DNA from: CBDCCV01 sp965215025
GTDB lineage: Bacteria; Bacteroidota; Rhodothermia; Rhodothermales; Salinibacteraceae
Length of the DNA stretch: 64,000 nt
Direction of reading: 5' to 3'
NCBI GenBank assembly: GCA_965215025.1
Contig: CBDCCV010000002.1
Coordinates: 1,364,001-1,428,000 of the forward strand
Shown here in pieces: positions 52,616 through 60,068 of this stretch. How positions within the stretch are numbered: the stretch's first letter is position 1; each line of letters opens with the position of its first letter. Below the pieces are notes generated by a model. The model saw only the letters and a list, made by a program, of their open reading frames with translations. It was not told where the DNA came from and searched no databases. Both the position numbers and the translations under genes were made by a program.

Positions 52616-54655
52616 ATGCCGTACCGCTCTGCTCTGACGGCCTCCGCCGTGGCCGTTCTCCTCTTCCTCATCGGCTGCGCCGGGCCGTCGCAGATGCCCG
52701 TCGAGGCGCCTTCCTCGTCGCGCGCGGCGCAGGCGTCTTCCGCGCGGATGGAACAGCCGCAACGCGAGCTGCCTGGCGAGGTGACCACGCCGGAGGATTT
52801 TCGCCAGGCCATCGAAAACGGCACGCGCACCACGCGCGGCGTCCCCGGCCCGGACTACTGGCAGAACACGGCCGCCTACACGCTCACCGCGCGCCTCTTC
52901 CCCGAGGAGAAGCGCCTCGAAGGCACCGGGCGGATCGTCTACCAGAACAACTCGCCCGACACGCTCGACCGGCTCCACCTCGAACTCGCGCAGAACCTGC
53001 ACAAAGAGGGCGCCATCCGCAACGAGTTGGCCGAGGTCACGGGCGGCGTCGAACTGCAGCGCGTGATGCTGGGCGGCCAGGTGCTGGAAACGGACCGGAC
53101 GCAGCGCCCGCTCTACCAGGAGTACGGCACGCAGCTTATCCTGGCGCTGGAGGAGCCGGTCTTGCCCGGCGAGCAGGTCGAGATCGAGATCGACTGGCGG
53201 TTCACCATCCCGCAGCAGGGCGCGAGCGGGCGCATGGGCTACAACGGCGAGGACTTGCTTTACATCGCCTACTGGTACCCCATCATGGCCGTCTACGACG
53301 ACGTGGAAGGGTGGTTCACGGATCAGTTCACGGGCAACGCCGAGTTCTACGCCGGCTTCGGCAACTACGACGTCGTGGTCGAAGCCCCGGAGGGCTGGAT
53401 CGTTCAGTCCACGGGCGCGCTCCAGAACGCGGATGAAGTCCTCGCCCCCGATGTGGCCCAAACGATGCGCCGCGCGCACGAGAGCGATACGCCGGTGATG
53501 ATCACCACGCCGGACACCGAGACCGTGACCGCCGCCGGCCAGGAGCGCCTGCGCTGGCGCTTCACGGCGCAGCGGGTGCGCGATGTGGCCTTCAGCCTCA
53601 CCCGCGACGGTTTCTGGGAAGGCGCCCGCACCCCTGTGGGCGACCGCGACGGCGACGGGCAGACGGACTACGCCGCCATCAACACCTTCTGGCGCCCCCA
53701 GGCCCCGCTCTGGGACAACGTCACGGAATACCAGCAGCACTCGATCCGCTTTCTTTCGGACTACACGGGCATCCCGTACCCGTATCCGCACATGAGCGCG
53801 GTCGAGGGCGGCGGCATCATCGGCGGCGGGATGGAGTTCCCGATGATGACCTTGATGGGCGATTACAACGCGCGCGGCGACTCGGCGCTGTACTTCGTCA
53901 CCGCGCACGAGCTGGCGCACATGTGGGTGCCGATGATCGTAGGCACGAACGAGCGCCGCTACTCGTGGATGGACGAGGGCACGACCACTTTTGCTGAAGG
54001 GCAGGCCCGCCGCGACTTCTACCCCGACGCGCCCCGCCCCGAGGTGCAAGACCAGGAAAGCTATCTGGGCGCGGCGCGGCAGAACCTCGAAGGCCCCATC
54101 ATGCGCCGCTCGGACTACCAGTACAGCGGCGTCGCTTTTGGCGTGGCCTCCTACCCGAAGCCGGCCTCGATGCTCGTGGCCCTGCGCGGCCTCCTCGGCC
54201 AGGACACCTTCCTCCGCGCCTACCGCGGATACTTAAGCGCGTGGGCCTACAAGCATCCGTACCCGCAGGACTTCTTCAACGCCTTTGAGGATGCAGCGGG
54301 TGAAGACCTCGACTGGTTCTGGGACAGCTTCTACTACGAGACGTGGACGCTCGACCAGGCCCTCGCCCGCGTCGAGCCGGTGCGCGGCGGCGTGCGCATC
54401 ACCGTCGAGGACCAGGACGAGGCCTTCCTCCCGACGGACCTCACGCTCACCCTCGAAAACGGGGAGACGCTTGAGCGCCGCATCCCCGTAGAGACGTGGC
54501 TCGAAGGCCGCACCGAGGCGACGGTGACCATCGAGACGCCCGCGCCCGTTGAGCGCGTCGAGATCGACGCCGCGCGCCACTTCCCCGACACCGACCGCTC
54601 CGACAACGTCTGGACGCGCTCTGGCGGCATCGGCGACGGGACGGCCTCGCGTTGA
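52616..54655 (+). CDS. M1-family metallopeptidase, predicted lipoprotein
   Basis: 679-aa exported zinc aminopeptidase-like protein. The signal ends in the lipobox LFLIGC (Cys22). The N-terminal beta domain (YTLTARLFPEEKRLEGTGRI, YQNNSPDTLDRLHLEL) leads to the thermolysin-like catalytic domain with the zinc motif HELAHMW (about residue 433) and WMDEGTTTFAEGQAR carrying the distal Glu. GGGMEFPMMTLMGD takes the place of the GAMEN exopeptidase motif, as in many Bacteroidota M1 lipoproteins. The C-terminus is helical. Probably cell-surface or periplasmic peptide degradation. Confidence 0.92.
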   Translation: MPYRSALTASAVAVLLFLIGCAGPSQMPVEAPSSSRAAQASSARMEQPQRELPGEVTTPEDFRQAIENGTRTTRGVPGPDYWQNTAAYTLTARLFPEEKRLEGTGRIVYQNNSPDTLDRLHLELAQNLHKEGAIRNELAEVTGGVELQRVMLGGQVLETDRTQRPLYQEYGTQLILALEEPVLPGEQVEIEIDWRFTIPQQGASGRMGYNGEDLLYIAYWYPIMAVYDDVEGWFTDQFTGNAEFYAGFGNYDVVVEAPEGWIVQSTGALQNADEVLAPDVAQTMRRAHESDTPVMITTPDTETVTAAGQERLRWRFTAQRVRDVAFSLTRDGFWEGARTPVGDRDGDGQTDYAAINTFWRPQAPLWDNVTEYQQHSIRFLSDYTGIPYPYPHMSAVEGGGIIGGGMEFPMMTLMGDYNARGDSALYFVTAHELAHMWVPMIVGTNERRYSWMDEGTTTFAEGQARRDFYPDAPRPEVQDQESYLGAARQNLEGPIMRRSDYQYSGVAFGVASYPKPASMLVALRGLLGQDTFLRAYRGYLSAWAYKHPYPQDFFNAFEDAAGEDLDWFWDSFYYETWTLDQALARVEPVRGGVRITVEDQDEAFLPTDLTLTLENGETLERRIPVETWLEGRTEATVTIETPAPVERVEIDAARHFPDTDRSDNVWTRSGGIGDGTASR

Positions 54656-54735
54656 CGGCTCGCCGTCTTGCTGGCGAAGGACCCGTCTGGCTGCCGGCCG
54701 GGCGGGTTTTCTTCGTGCGAAGTCAGCGCCAAACT

Positions 54736-54770
54736 GTGCGCTTCCGCACAGCGGCTGTGCGGAAGCGCAC
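54736..54770. repeat. Hairpin with perfect 16-bp arms
   Basis: GTGCGCTTCCGCACAG (54736-54751), CGG, and its exact complement (54755-54770), within the 227-nt gap between the M1 peptidase and the FtsX-type permease. No T-tract follows. No copy of this arm was seen elsewhere in the window. Confidence 0.9.
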
Positions 54771-54882
54771 ACCGGAGCCGTGGCGCATCCGGCCTGAGCG
54801 CCGCAGGGAAGGGGCCGGAACGGGTGGCACATGGCTTGCGCGCCTGTCGAACGTGCCCTCTCTCCGAAGCTGCGCCATCGTT

Positions 54883-57264
54883 ATGTGGAAGAATTATCTC
54901 AAGATCGCCTTTCGAAATCTGCGCCGGCACAGAGGCTACACGCTTCTTAACATGGGCGGCCTTGCCGTGGGGCTGGCCGCCGCGCTCTTGGCGTTGCTTT
55001 ACCTGCGGCACGCGACGAGCTACGACGACTTCCACAGCCGCGCCGATCAGGTATATCGCCTCGGCAGCACTGTGACTCGGGCCGGCGAGGTCGAGTATGA
55101 GGACGAGACGCCCTCTCCGCTGGCGAGCGCGTTGAAGCGTGCGTTGCCGTCCATTGATTCGGCTGTGCGGGTGGACTACGCGCGCCCGGTCGTCGGCACG
55201 GGCGACAAGGCGGTCAAGCAAGACCGCTTCTTCCGGGCCGATCCCTCGTTTTTCGAGGTGTTCGATGGGTTTTCCCTCGTTAAAGGCGACCCGGCCACGG
55301 CGCTCCAAGCGCCGCGCTCTCTGGTGCTGACGGAGCGGATGGCTTGCCGTTATTTCGGCGACGACGACCCGGTGGGCAAGACGCTCACGCTCCGCCGCCG
55401 GTATGACTACACCGTGACGGGCGTGGCCGAGAATCCGCCTGCGAACACGCATCTGCGGTTCGACTTTCTCGCCTCGCTCGACGCCGAGGCTGAGGAGGAC
55501 TGGGCTGACCTCGACGCCCTCACCTACGTGGCGCTCCGCGCAGACGCCGCGCCCGAAGACCTGAACGCCGCGCTCGGCCCGCTGTCGGCCCGCACCTCGG
55601 CCGCGGCGGCCGAGGCGGAGGTTTCGTTCAGCGCGCAGCCGCTCGCCTCGCTTCACCTCTACGACGAACAGGGCGCGCTGAACGCCGCTGGCCGGCGGCT
55701 AGTGCTTTTCTCTATGATCGCGCTTTTCGTCCTACTGATAGTCGGGGTCAACTACGTCAATCTCTCGACCGCCCGCTCGGCCCGGCGCGCCAGAGAGATC
55801 GGGGTGCGCAAGGCCGCCGGCGCGCGGCGCGGGCAGCTTGTGGGGCAGTTCTTGGCGGAGTCGGTGCTCTTGAGCCTCGTGGCGCTCGCAGTGGCGCTGC
55901 TGGTCGTCCGCGCGGCGCTGCCGGGTTTCAACACGCTGGCGGGGGCCGCGCTCACGTCTGCCGCGCTGTCGCGCCCGTTCGTTCTGGCCGGGTTTGTAGC
56001 TGTTGCGCTTATCGTGGGGCTGGCGGCGGGCCTCTATCCGGCCTTTGTGCTGAGCGGCTTTTCGCCAGCGCGTGTGCTTTCGGGAGGGGTGGTTTCGGGC
56101 CGGGGCGGGGCGCGGCTCCGCAGGGGGCTGGTTGTTTTTCAGTTCGCGCTCACCATCGCGCTTCTTGCCGGCGCACTCGTCATTGACCGGCAGCTTTCGT
56201 TTGTGCATGGCAAGGACCTCGGCTTCGAGGCGCTGCAGCGGGTCGCTCTGCGCGCCTACGACCTGGGCGCGCGGCACGAAGACATCAAGCAACAGATGCT
56301 CCGGCACGCGGGCATAGAGCGTGTGGCAGCCACCTCGTGCACGCCCGGAACGGGCGGCTTTGAGGAAACGGCGGTCCGTCCCACCGGCGCTGCCGAAGCC
56401 ACCGCTATGCGCCACTGCTCCGCCGACGCTGACTTCCTCTCGGCGCTCGGCATCGCATTGAAGGAAGGGCGCGGCTTTTCCGGCCGTCGCTTCTCGGACC
56501 GGGGCGGGGCTGTGCTCATCAACGAGACGGCGGCACGGCAGATGGGCGGCGGCGCGCTGGGCCGGCAGCTTACGTGGACGCAGGAGGTGTGGACAAAAGA
56601 AAACAGCGAGTGGACCAACTCCACCGAGGTGCGTTCCGGGCGCGTGGTCGGCGTTGTGGAGGACTTCCATATCGCCTCGCTTCATGAGCGCGTCGAGCCG
56701 CTTGTCATCCAGTTCGACCCCAACCACTTCGACGAGTTCATCGCCACCATCCGCACTGATGACCTGTCGGCAGCGCGCGCCTTTCTCGAAAGCCTGTGGG
56801 CCGAGCAGGCGCCGTCGCGCAACTTCGAGTTCGCGTTCTTGAGCAGCGCCTTCGCCAATGCCTATCAGCAGGCCGAGCGCGAGCGGCGGCTCCTGGGCGT
56901 GTTCGCCGGTCTCGCCATCCTCATTGCCTGCCTCGGCCTCTTCGGGCTGGCCGCCTTTGCTGCCGAGCAACGCACCAAAGAAATCGGCATCCGCAAGGTC
57001 TTGGGCGCCTCGGTCGGGAGCATCGTCGCGCTACTCTCGAAGGATTTTCTCAAGCTCGTGCTCGTCGCCTTTGTCATTGCCGCGCCGCTGGCGTACTTCG
57101 TCATGCAGCGCTGGCTCGAAGGCTTCGCCTACCGCATTGACCTCGGGGCCGGCATCTTCCTCCTGGCCGGGGCGGCGGCACTTTTCGTGGCGCTCCTCAC
57201 CGTAAGCTATCAGGCCGTACGCGCCGCCCTCGCCGATCCAGCCCGGAGTTTGAGGCACGAGTAA
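54883..57264 (+). CDS. FtsX-like ABC transporter permease (MacB type)
   Basis: 793-aa protein with the duplicated architecture common in Bacteroidota. It begins MWKNYLKIAFRNLRRHRGYT, followed by the first helix, a large periplasmic MacB-like domain (ATSYDDFHSRADQVYRLGS), an FtsX domain (VGVNYVNLSTARSARRAREI, GVRKAAGARRGQLVGQFLAE), a middle helix bundle, a second periplasmic domain, and a second FtsX domain near the end (CLGLFGLAAFAAEQRTKEIG, IRKVLGASVGSIVALLSKDF). Such permeases work with a LolD-like ATPase in mechanotransmission or efflux; no ATPase gene is next to it. The start at 54883 is chosen from the conserved N-terminus. Confidence 0.92.
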   Translation: MWKNYLKIAFRNLRRHRGYTLLNMGGLAVGLAAALLALLYLRHATSYDDFHSRADQVYRLGSTVTRAGEVEYEDETPSPLASALKRALPSIDSAVRVDYARPVVGTGDKAVKQDRFFRADPSFFEVFDGFSLVKGDPATALQAPRSLVLTERMACRYFGDDDPVGKTLTLRRRYDYTVTGVAENPPANTHLRFDFLASLDAEAEEDWADLDALTYVALRADAAPEDLNAALGPLSARTSAAAAEAEVSFSAQPLASLHLYDEQGALNAAGRRLVLFSMIALFVLLIVGVNYVNLSTARSARRAREIGVRKAAGARRGQLVGQFLAESVLLSLVALAVALLVVRAALPGFNTLAGAALTSAALSRPFVLAGFVAVALIVGLAAGLYPAFVLSGFSPARVLSGGVVSGRGGARLRRGLVVFQFALTIALLAGALVIDRQLSFVHGKDLGFEALQRVALRAYDLGARHEDIKQQMLRHAGIERVAATSCTPGTGGFEETAVRPTGAAEATAMRHCSADADFLSALGIALKEGRGFSGRRFSDRGGAVLINETAARQMGGGALGRQLTWTQEVWTKENSEWTNSTEVRSGRVVGVVEDFHIASLHERVEPLVIQFDPNHFDEFIATIRTDDLSAARAFLESLWAEQAPSRNFEFAFLSSAFANAYQQAERERRLLGVFAGLAILIACLGLFGLAAFAAEQRTKEIGIRKVLGASVGSIVALLSKDFLKLVLVAFVIAAPLAYFVMQRWLEGFAYRIDLGAGIFLLAGAAALFVALLTVSYQAVRAALADPARSLRHE

Positions 57265-57339
57265 GGATAACCTTATGGCGCGGCCTCCGTAGCGCGCGAG
57301 AAGTCCTGCGTTTCTTTCGTCACAACAGCCCTCCCTCCC

Positions 57340-58476
57340 ATGCGCCTCGCTCGCCTGTTCATCCTCTTTCTCGCCACGGCTCTTTTTTCAAACGTCTTGC
57401 AGGCGCAGCCGGACGGCAGCGGCGGCCTCGACCTCACGGTGCGCGGCTACGGCCTCGCCATCGGCGACGTGCCGCGCGTGAACGGGCTGCGGCTCAACTT
57501 CCGCGACGACCAACTGGAGCGCGTGAACGGGGCGAACGTCACGATCTGGGGACCGCACGGCGAGCGGGCGTCGGGCGTGGTGAACGGGATGGCGCTGGGC
57601 CTGCCGCTTACGGGGGCCGAGCGGATCAGCGGCATCGCCGTGGGCCTCTTCGGCATCGCGGCGGAGGAGTCGGTGCGCGGCGTGGCGCTCGGCGCGCTGG
57701 GCGTGGGCAGCGGGGAGCGCCTGCGCGGCATCGCCATCGGCGGGCTGGGCGCGGGGACGGGCGGCTCGGCGCGCGGGCTGATGATCGGAGGGCTGGGCGC
57801 GGGCGCCGGGCAAGATATGACGGGGATCGTTCTGAGTGGGCTTGGAGCAGGGAGTGGGGGCGACGTGCGCGGCCTCATCGTAGGCGGCCTCGGCACGGGT
57901 GCAGGGGGGAGCCTGCGCGGAATCGCGCTGGGGGGGATCGGCGCCGGGGCGGGCGCGGATGTGACCGGCCTGGTTGCCGGCGGCTTGGGCGCGGGCGCCG
58001 GCGGAAGCGTGCGCGGGGTTCTGCTGAGCGGGATCGGCGCGGGGGCTGGCGGGGACGTGGCGGGCCTCATCATCAGCGGCGTGGGGGCGGGGGCGGGCGG
58101 CTCCGTCACTGGCATCACCGTGGCCGGCGTCGCGGCCGGCGCGGGCGAGCGGCTGCGCGGGATTGCCGTGGCGGGGATTGCGGCGGGGGCGCCCACCGTG
58201 CGCGGCATCGTCATCACGGGCGCGGCGGCGGGTGGCGTGGACGCGAAGGGCTTTTTCGTGGCGCCGGCCTATTTCCGCATCGAGGACGGCGGGCGGCTCG
58301 TGGGCTTTTCGGCGAGCGCGTACAACCACGTCCAGGGCACGCAGCGCGGCCTCACCATCGGCCTTTTGAACTACGCGCGGCGCTTGCAGGGCGTGCAGCT
58401 CGGCCTCCTCAACTACGCGCGCAACAACCCGCGCGGGCTGCGCCTCCTGCCGCTCGTCAACGTGCACTTCGACTGA
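57340..58476 (+). CDS. Exported protein with thirteen 16-residue glycine-rich repeats
   Basis: 378 aa. Signal peptide LFILFLATALFSNVLQAQ. After a short N-terminal domain (RVNGLRLNFRDDQLERVNGA), residues about 97-303 are thirteen tandem units of 16 (last two 15) residues, such as RGIAIGGLGAGTGGSA, TGIVLSGLGAGSGGDV and RGVLLSGIGAGAGGDV. The consensus is (R/T)G(I/L/V)xhxGhGAGAGGxh. The end reads QRGLTIGLLNYARRLQGVQL and GLLNYARNN, resembling LA_2272-type surface repeat proteins. The regular hydrophobic/glycine period suggests a beta-solenoid or surface repeat. Function unknown. Confidence 0.75.
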   Translation: MRLARLFILFLATALFSNVLQAQPDGSGGLDLTVRGYGLAIGDVPRVNGLRLNFRDDQLERVNGANVTIWGPHGERASGVVNGMALGLPLTGAERISGIAVGLFGIAAEESVRGVALGALGVGSGERLRGIAIGGLGAGTGGSARGLMIGGLGAGAGQDMTGIVLSGLGAGSGGDVRGLIVGGLGTGAGGSLRGIALGGIGAGAGADVTGLVAGGLGAGAGGSVRGVLLSGIGAGAGGDVAGLIISGVGAGAGGSVTGITVAGVAAGAGERLRGIAVAGIAAGAPTVRGIVITGAAAGGVDAKGFFVAPAYFRIEDGGRLVGFSASAYNHVQGTQRGLTIGLLNYARRLQGVQLGLLNYARNNPRGLRLLPLVNVHFD

Positions 58477-58478
58477 CG

Positions 58479-58910
58479 CTACGCGGCCTGCTGCTCAAAC
58501 CACTCGGCGGGCGTGGCGGTGGAGACGACGGCGCTTCCACGTTCGTACATCTGGGCGTCCCACGTGACGAGCGTGGCCTGCATCGCCTCGGCGGTGGCGA
58601 CGTAGCAGGCATCCGCGCCGCGCAGGCGACATTCAGCGGCAATCTCAGCCGTACAGATCGCCGCCGGGAGGGTGAGCGGGATCAGTTGCTCGCCGACGAA
58701 CCGTTGCACGAAGCGTGTAAGCCGTCTGCCCTTGGCCGTATCCCCCGTGGGCCGCGCCAGTGCCGACGCGCATTCCGGCAGGACAAGCACGGGAGCGCAC
58801 ACCAGGAGACCCCGCCACTCCACTTCCTTGATGAAAAGCTGGCTGTCGGCGTAGTTGACCTCGACCGTCCGCATCCGGGCAACGAACACGCTGGCGTCGA
58901 TGCAGATCAC
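58479..58910 (-). CDS. PIN-domain toxin (VapC-like), module 1
   Basis: 143-aa PIN-domain ribonuclease. Acidic residues of the metal site are seen in MICIDASVFVAR (Asp5), LVLPECASALAR (Glu), RGADACYVATAEA (Asp) and LVTWDAQMYERG (Asp). Its start codon overlaps the antitoxin stop by 4 nt (ATGA), standard for translationally coupled toxin-antitoxin pairs. It is immediately downstream of, and convergent with, the 16-residue-repeat gene (2-nt gap). Confidence 0.88.
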   Translation of the reverse strand: MICIDASVFVARMRTVEVNYADSQLFIKEVEWRGLLVCAPVLVLPECASALARPTGDTAKGRRLTRFVQRFVGEQLIPLTLPAAICTAEIAAECRLRGADACYVATAEAMQATLVTWDAQMYERGSAVVSTATPAEWFEQQAA

Positions 58911-59185
58911 AGCTCCCTCTCAAATGCCCGAGCGTTTCGCTGATCCTGAAGCTCCTCCAACGCGCTCTTGTCGCCCTGCCATGACGCGCTCACGTCTTCG
59001 GCCAAGCGGTCCCAGGCGTCTTGGAGGCTTTCTTCGACTTCACCTCGGTCTTTACCGGCGGCGGAGAGGCGGCCTACCGAGGCGCCGGCCTCGTCCACGA
59101 GCGTGACGGTCTCGCCGGGGCGGAGCGCCCGGAGCGCGCCGCGCAGGTCGCGCTCGGCTTCTTTGAGGGGGATCGTTCGCGGCAT
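58907..59185 (-). CDS. Antitoxin of PIN module 1 (Phd-like)
   Basis: 92 aa. MPRTIPLKEAERDLRGALRA, then LRPGETVTLVDEAGASVGRL, follows the pattern of Phd/YefM-type antitoxins: an N-terminal DNA-binding fold with a beta hairpin, then an extended acidic C-terminal part (EVEESLQDAWDRLAEDVSAS) that would wrap the toxin. It is coupled by a 4-nt overlap to the PIN toxin. It presumably represses its own promoter, which would lie in the 50 nt before the left 94-bp repeat. Confidence 0.8.
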   Translation of the reverse strand: MPRTIPLKEAERDLRGALRALRPGETVTLVDEAGASVGRLSAAGKDRGEVEESLQDAWDRLAEDVSASWQGDKSALEELQDQRNARAFEREL

Positions 59186-59235
59186 CGCTCTCGGCCTTTA
59201 GCGTTGGACATCTGCGCGCTCTACGTCTTTTACGT

Positions 59236-59329
59236 CCAGCGCCTCCCAAAGGATCTCGGCGGGGTGACGGGCGGCGCGGGCGGTGGTGTCCTTGATCTGC
59301 GAGCGGCACGAGAAGCCGGCGGCGGCGAT
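59236..59329. repeat. Left copy of a 94-bp direct repeat (oxidase 3' end remnant)
   Basis: Identical by eye over 94 bp to 60074-60167. Read on the minus strand it encodes the same C-terminal segment as the FAD/Fe-S oxidase (IIAAAGFSCRSQIKDTT ... HPAEILWEAL), continuing here as DVKDVERADVQR and a stop instead of Ala-stop. It has no gene body upstream, so it is a remnant. Confidence 0.9.
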
Positions 59330-59340
59330 AATGCTTGCTG

Positions 59341-59706
59341 TCAGTAGGGCACTGCTGCCCGGTCGAGCATCGGAAAGTGACGGATGTTATGCGTAGCGAG
59401 CGCGACCCCGTGAGCGGCAGCGGTCGCAGCGATCATGGCGTCGGTGAGCGAGGTGCCGTGGCTCGGCCCGTAGTCGCGTCGCCAGTAGCCCGCTTGCTCA
59501 GCTACGGCAGCGTCCACGGGCAGCACTCGGAAGATGGCGACGAACCGGCCCAGGTCTTCCTCTTCGTCTGGCCGGACGCCGGCGTAGAGTTCCGCAACGG
59601 TGACGGACGAGATGGCCGGTTGTTCAGGAAGCGCACCGATGTACCGGAGCGCTTCGGATCGGCCGCGTAAGGCGTCAACGAGCACGGTCGTGTCGAGGAG
59701 CGTCAT
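59341..59706 (-). CDS. PIN-domain toxin (VapC-like), module 2
   Basis: 121 aa; the start at 59706 gives MTLLDTTVLVDALRGRSEAL. Metal-site acids are Asp5 (LLDTTVLVDAL), the Glu of ISSVTVAELYAGVRPDE, the Asp of GTSLTDAMIAATAAAHG, and ALATHNIRHFPML near the end. The start overlaps the antitoxin stop by 4 nt. Not closely similar to module 1 beyond the fold. The whole module lies between the two 94-bp direct repeats. Confidence 0.9.
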   Translation of the reverse strand: MTLLDTTVLVDALRGRSEALRYIGALPEQPAISSVTVAELYAGVRPDEEEDLGRFVAIFRVLPVDAAVAEQAGYWRRDYGPSHGTSLTDAMIAATAAAHGVALATHNIRHFPMLDRAAVPY

Positions 59707-59963
59707 CCGTCCTTCTCGGGCGTCGCCTCCATCCGCCGGTCGGACTCTGCACGCAGCGCCTTCCAGTCCGGCAGGTCGCCGCGGTCTTTCCACAAGCCGC
59801 CCACGTCGCGGAGCACGGCGGAGCGTGCCTCACGCTCCTGCACAGGCGCGAGCCGGTCAATGGCCTCTCGGACGAGTTCGCTCTGCGACCGGCCGACCTG
59901 CTTCGAACGGCGCGCAAGCAGCCGATCCTGCGCCTCAGTGATGTAGATCTGTTTGCGGATCAT
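59703..59963 (-). CDS. Ribbon-helix-helix antitoxin of PIN module 2
   Basis: 86 aa; the start at 59963 gives MIRKQIYITEAQDRLLARRS, a ribbon-helix-helix DNA-binding N-terminus (RKQIYITEAQ strand, then SKQVGRSQSELVREAIDRLA). The C-terminal half (AVLRDVGGLWKDRGDLPDWK) is the toxin-neutralising tail. An ATG at 59990 is an alternative start. Coupled to the toxin by a 4-nt overlap. About 110 nt separate it from the right 94-bp repeat. Confidence 0.85.
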   Translation of the reverse strand: MIRKQIYITEAQDRLLARRSKQVGRSQSELVREAIDRLAPVQEREARSAVLRDVGGLWKDRGDLPDWKALRAESDRRMEATPEKDG

Positions 59964-60068
59964 CGCTTCGTTCTGCCTTGACGGGGACATCGCACAGTGA
60001 TGTATACCGTTCGGGCGTGGCCTCGTTTCCTCATGCTGCGCCGCTCGCGTCGAGTACGACAACGCCCC

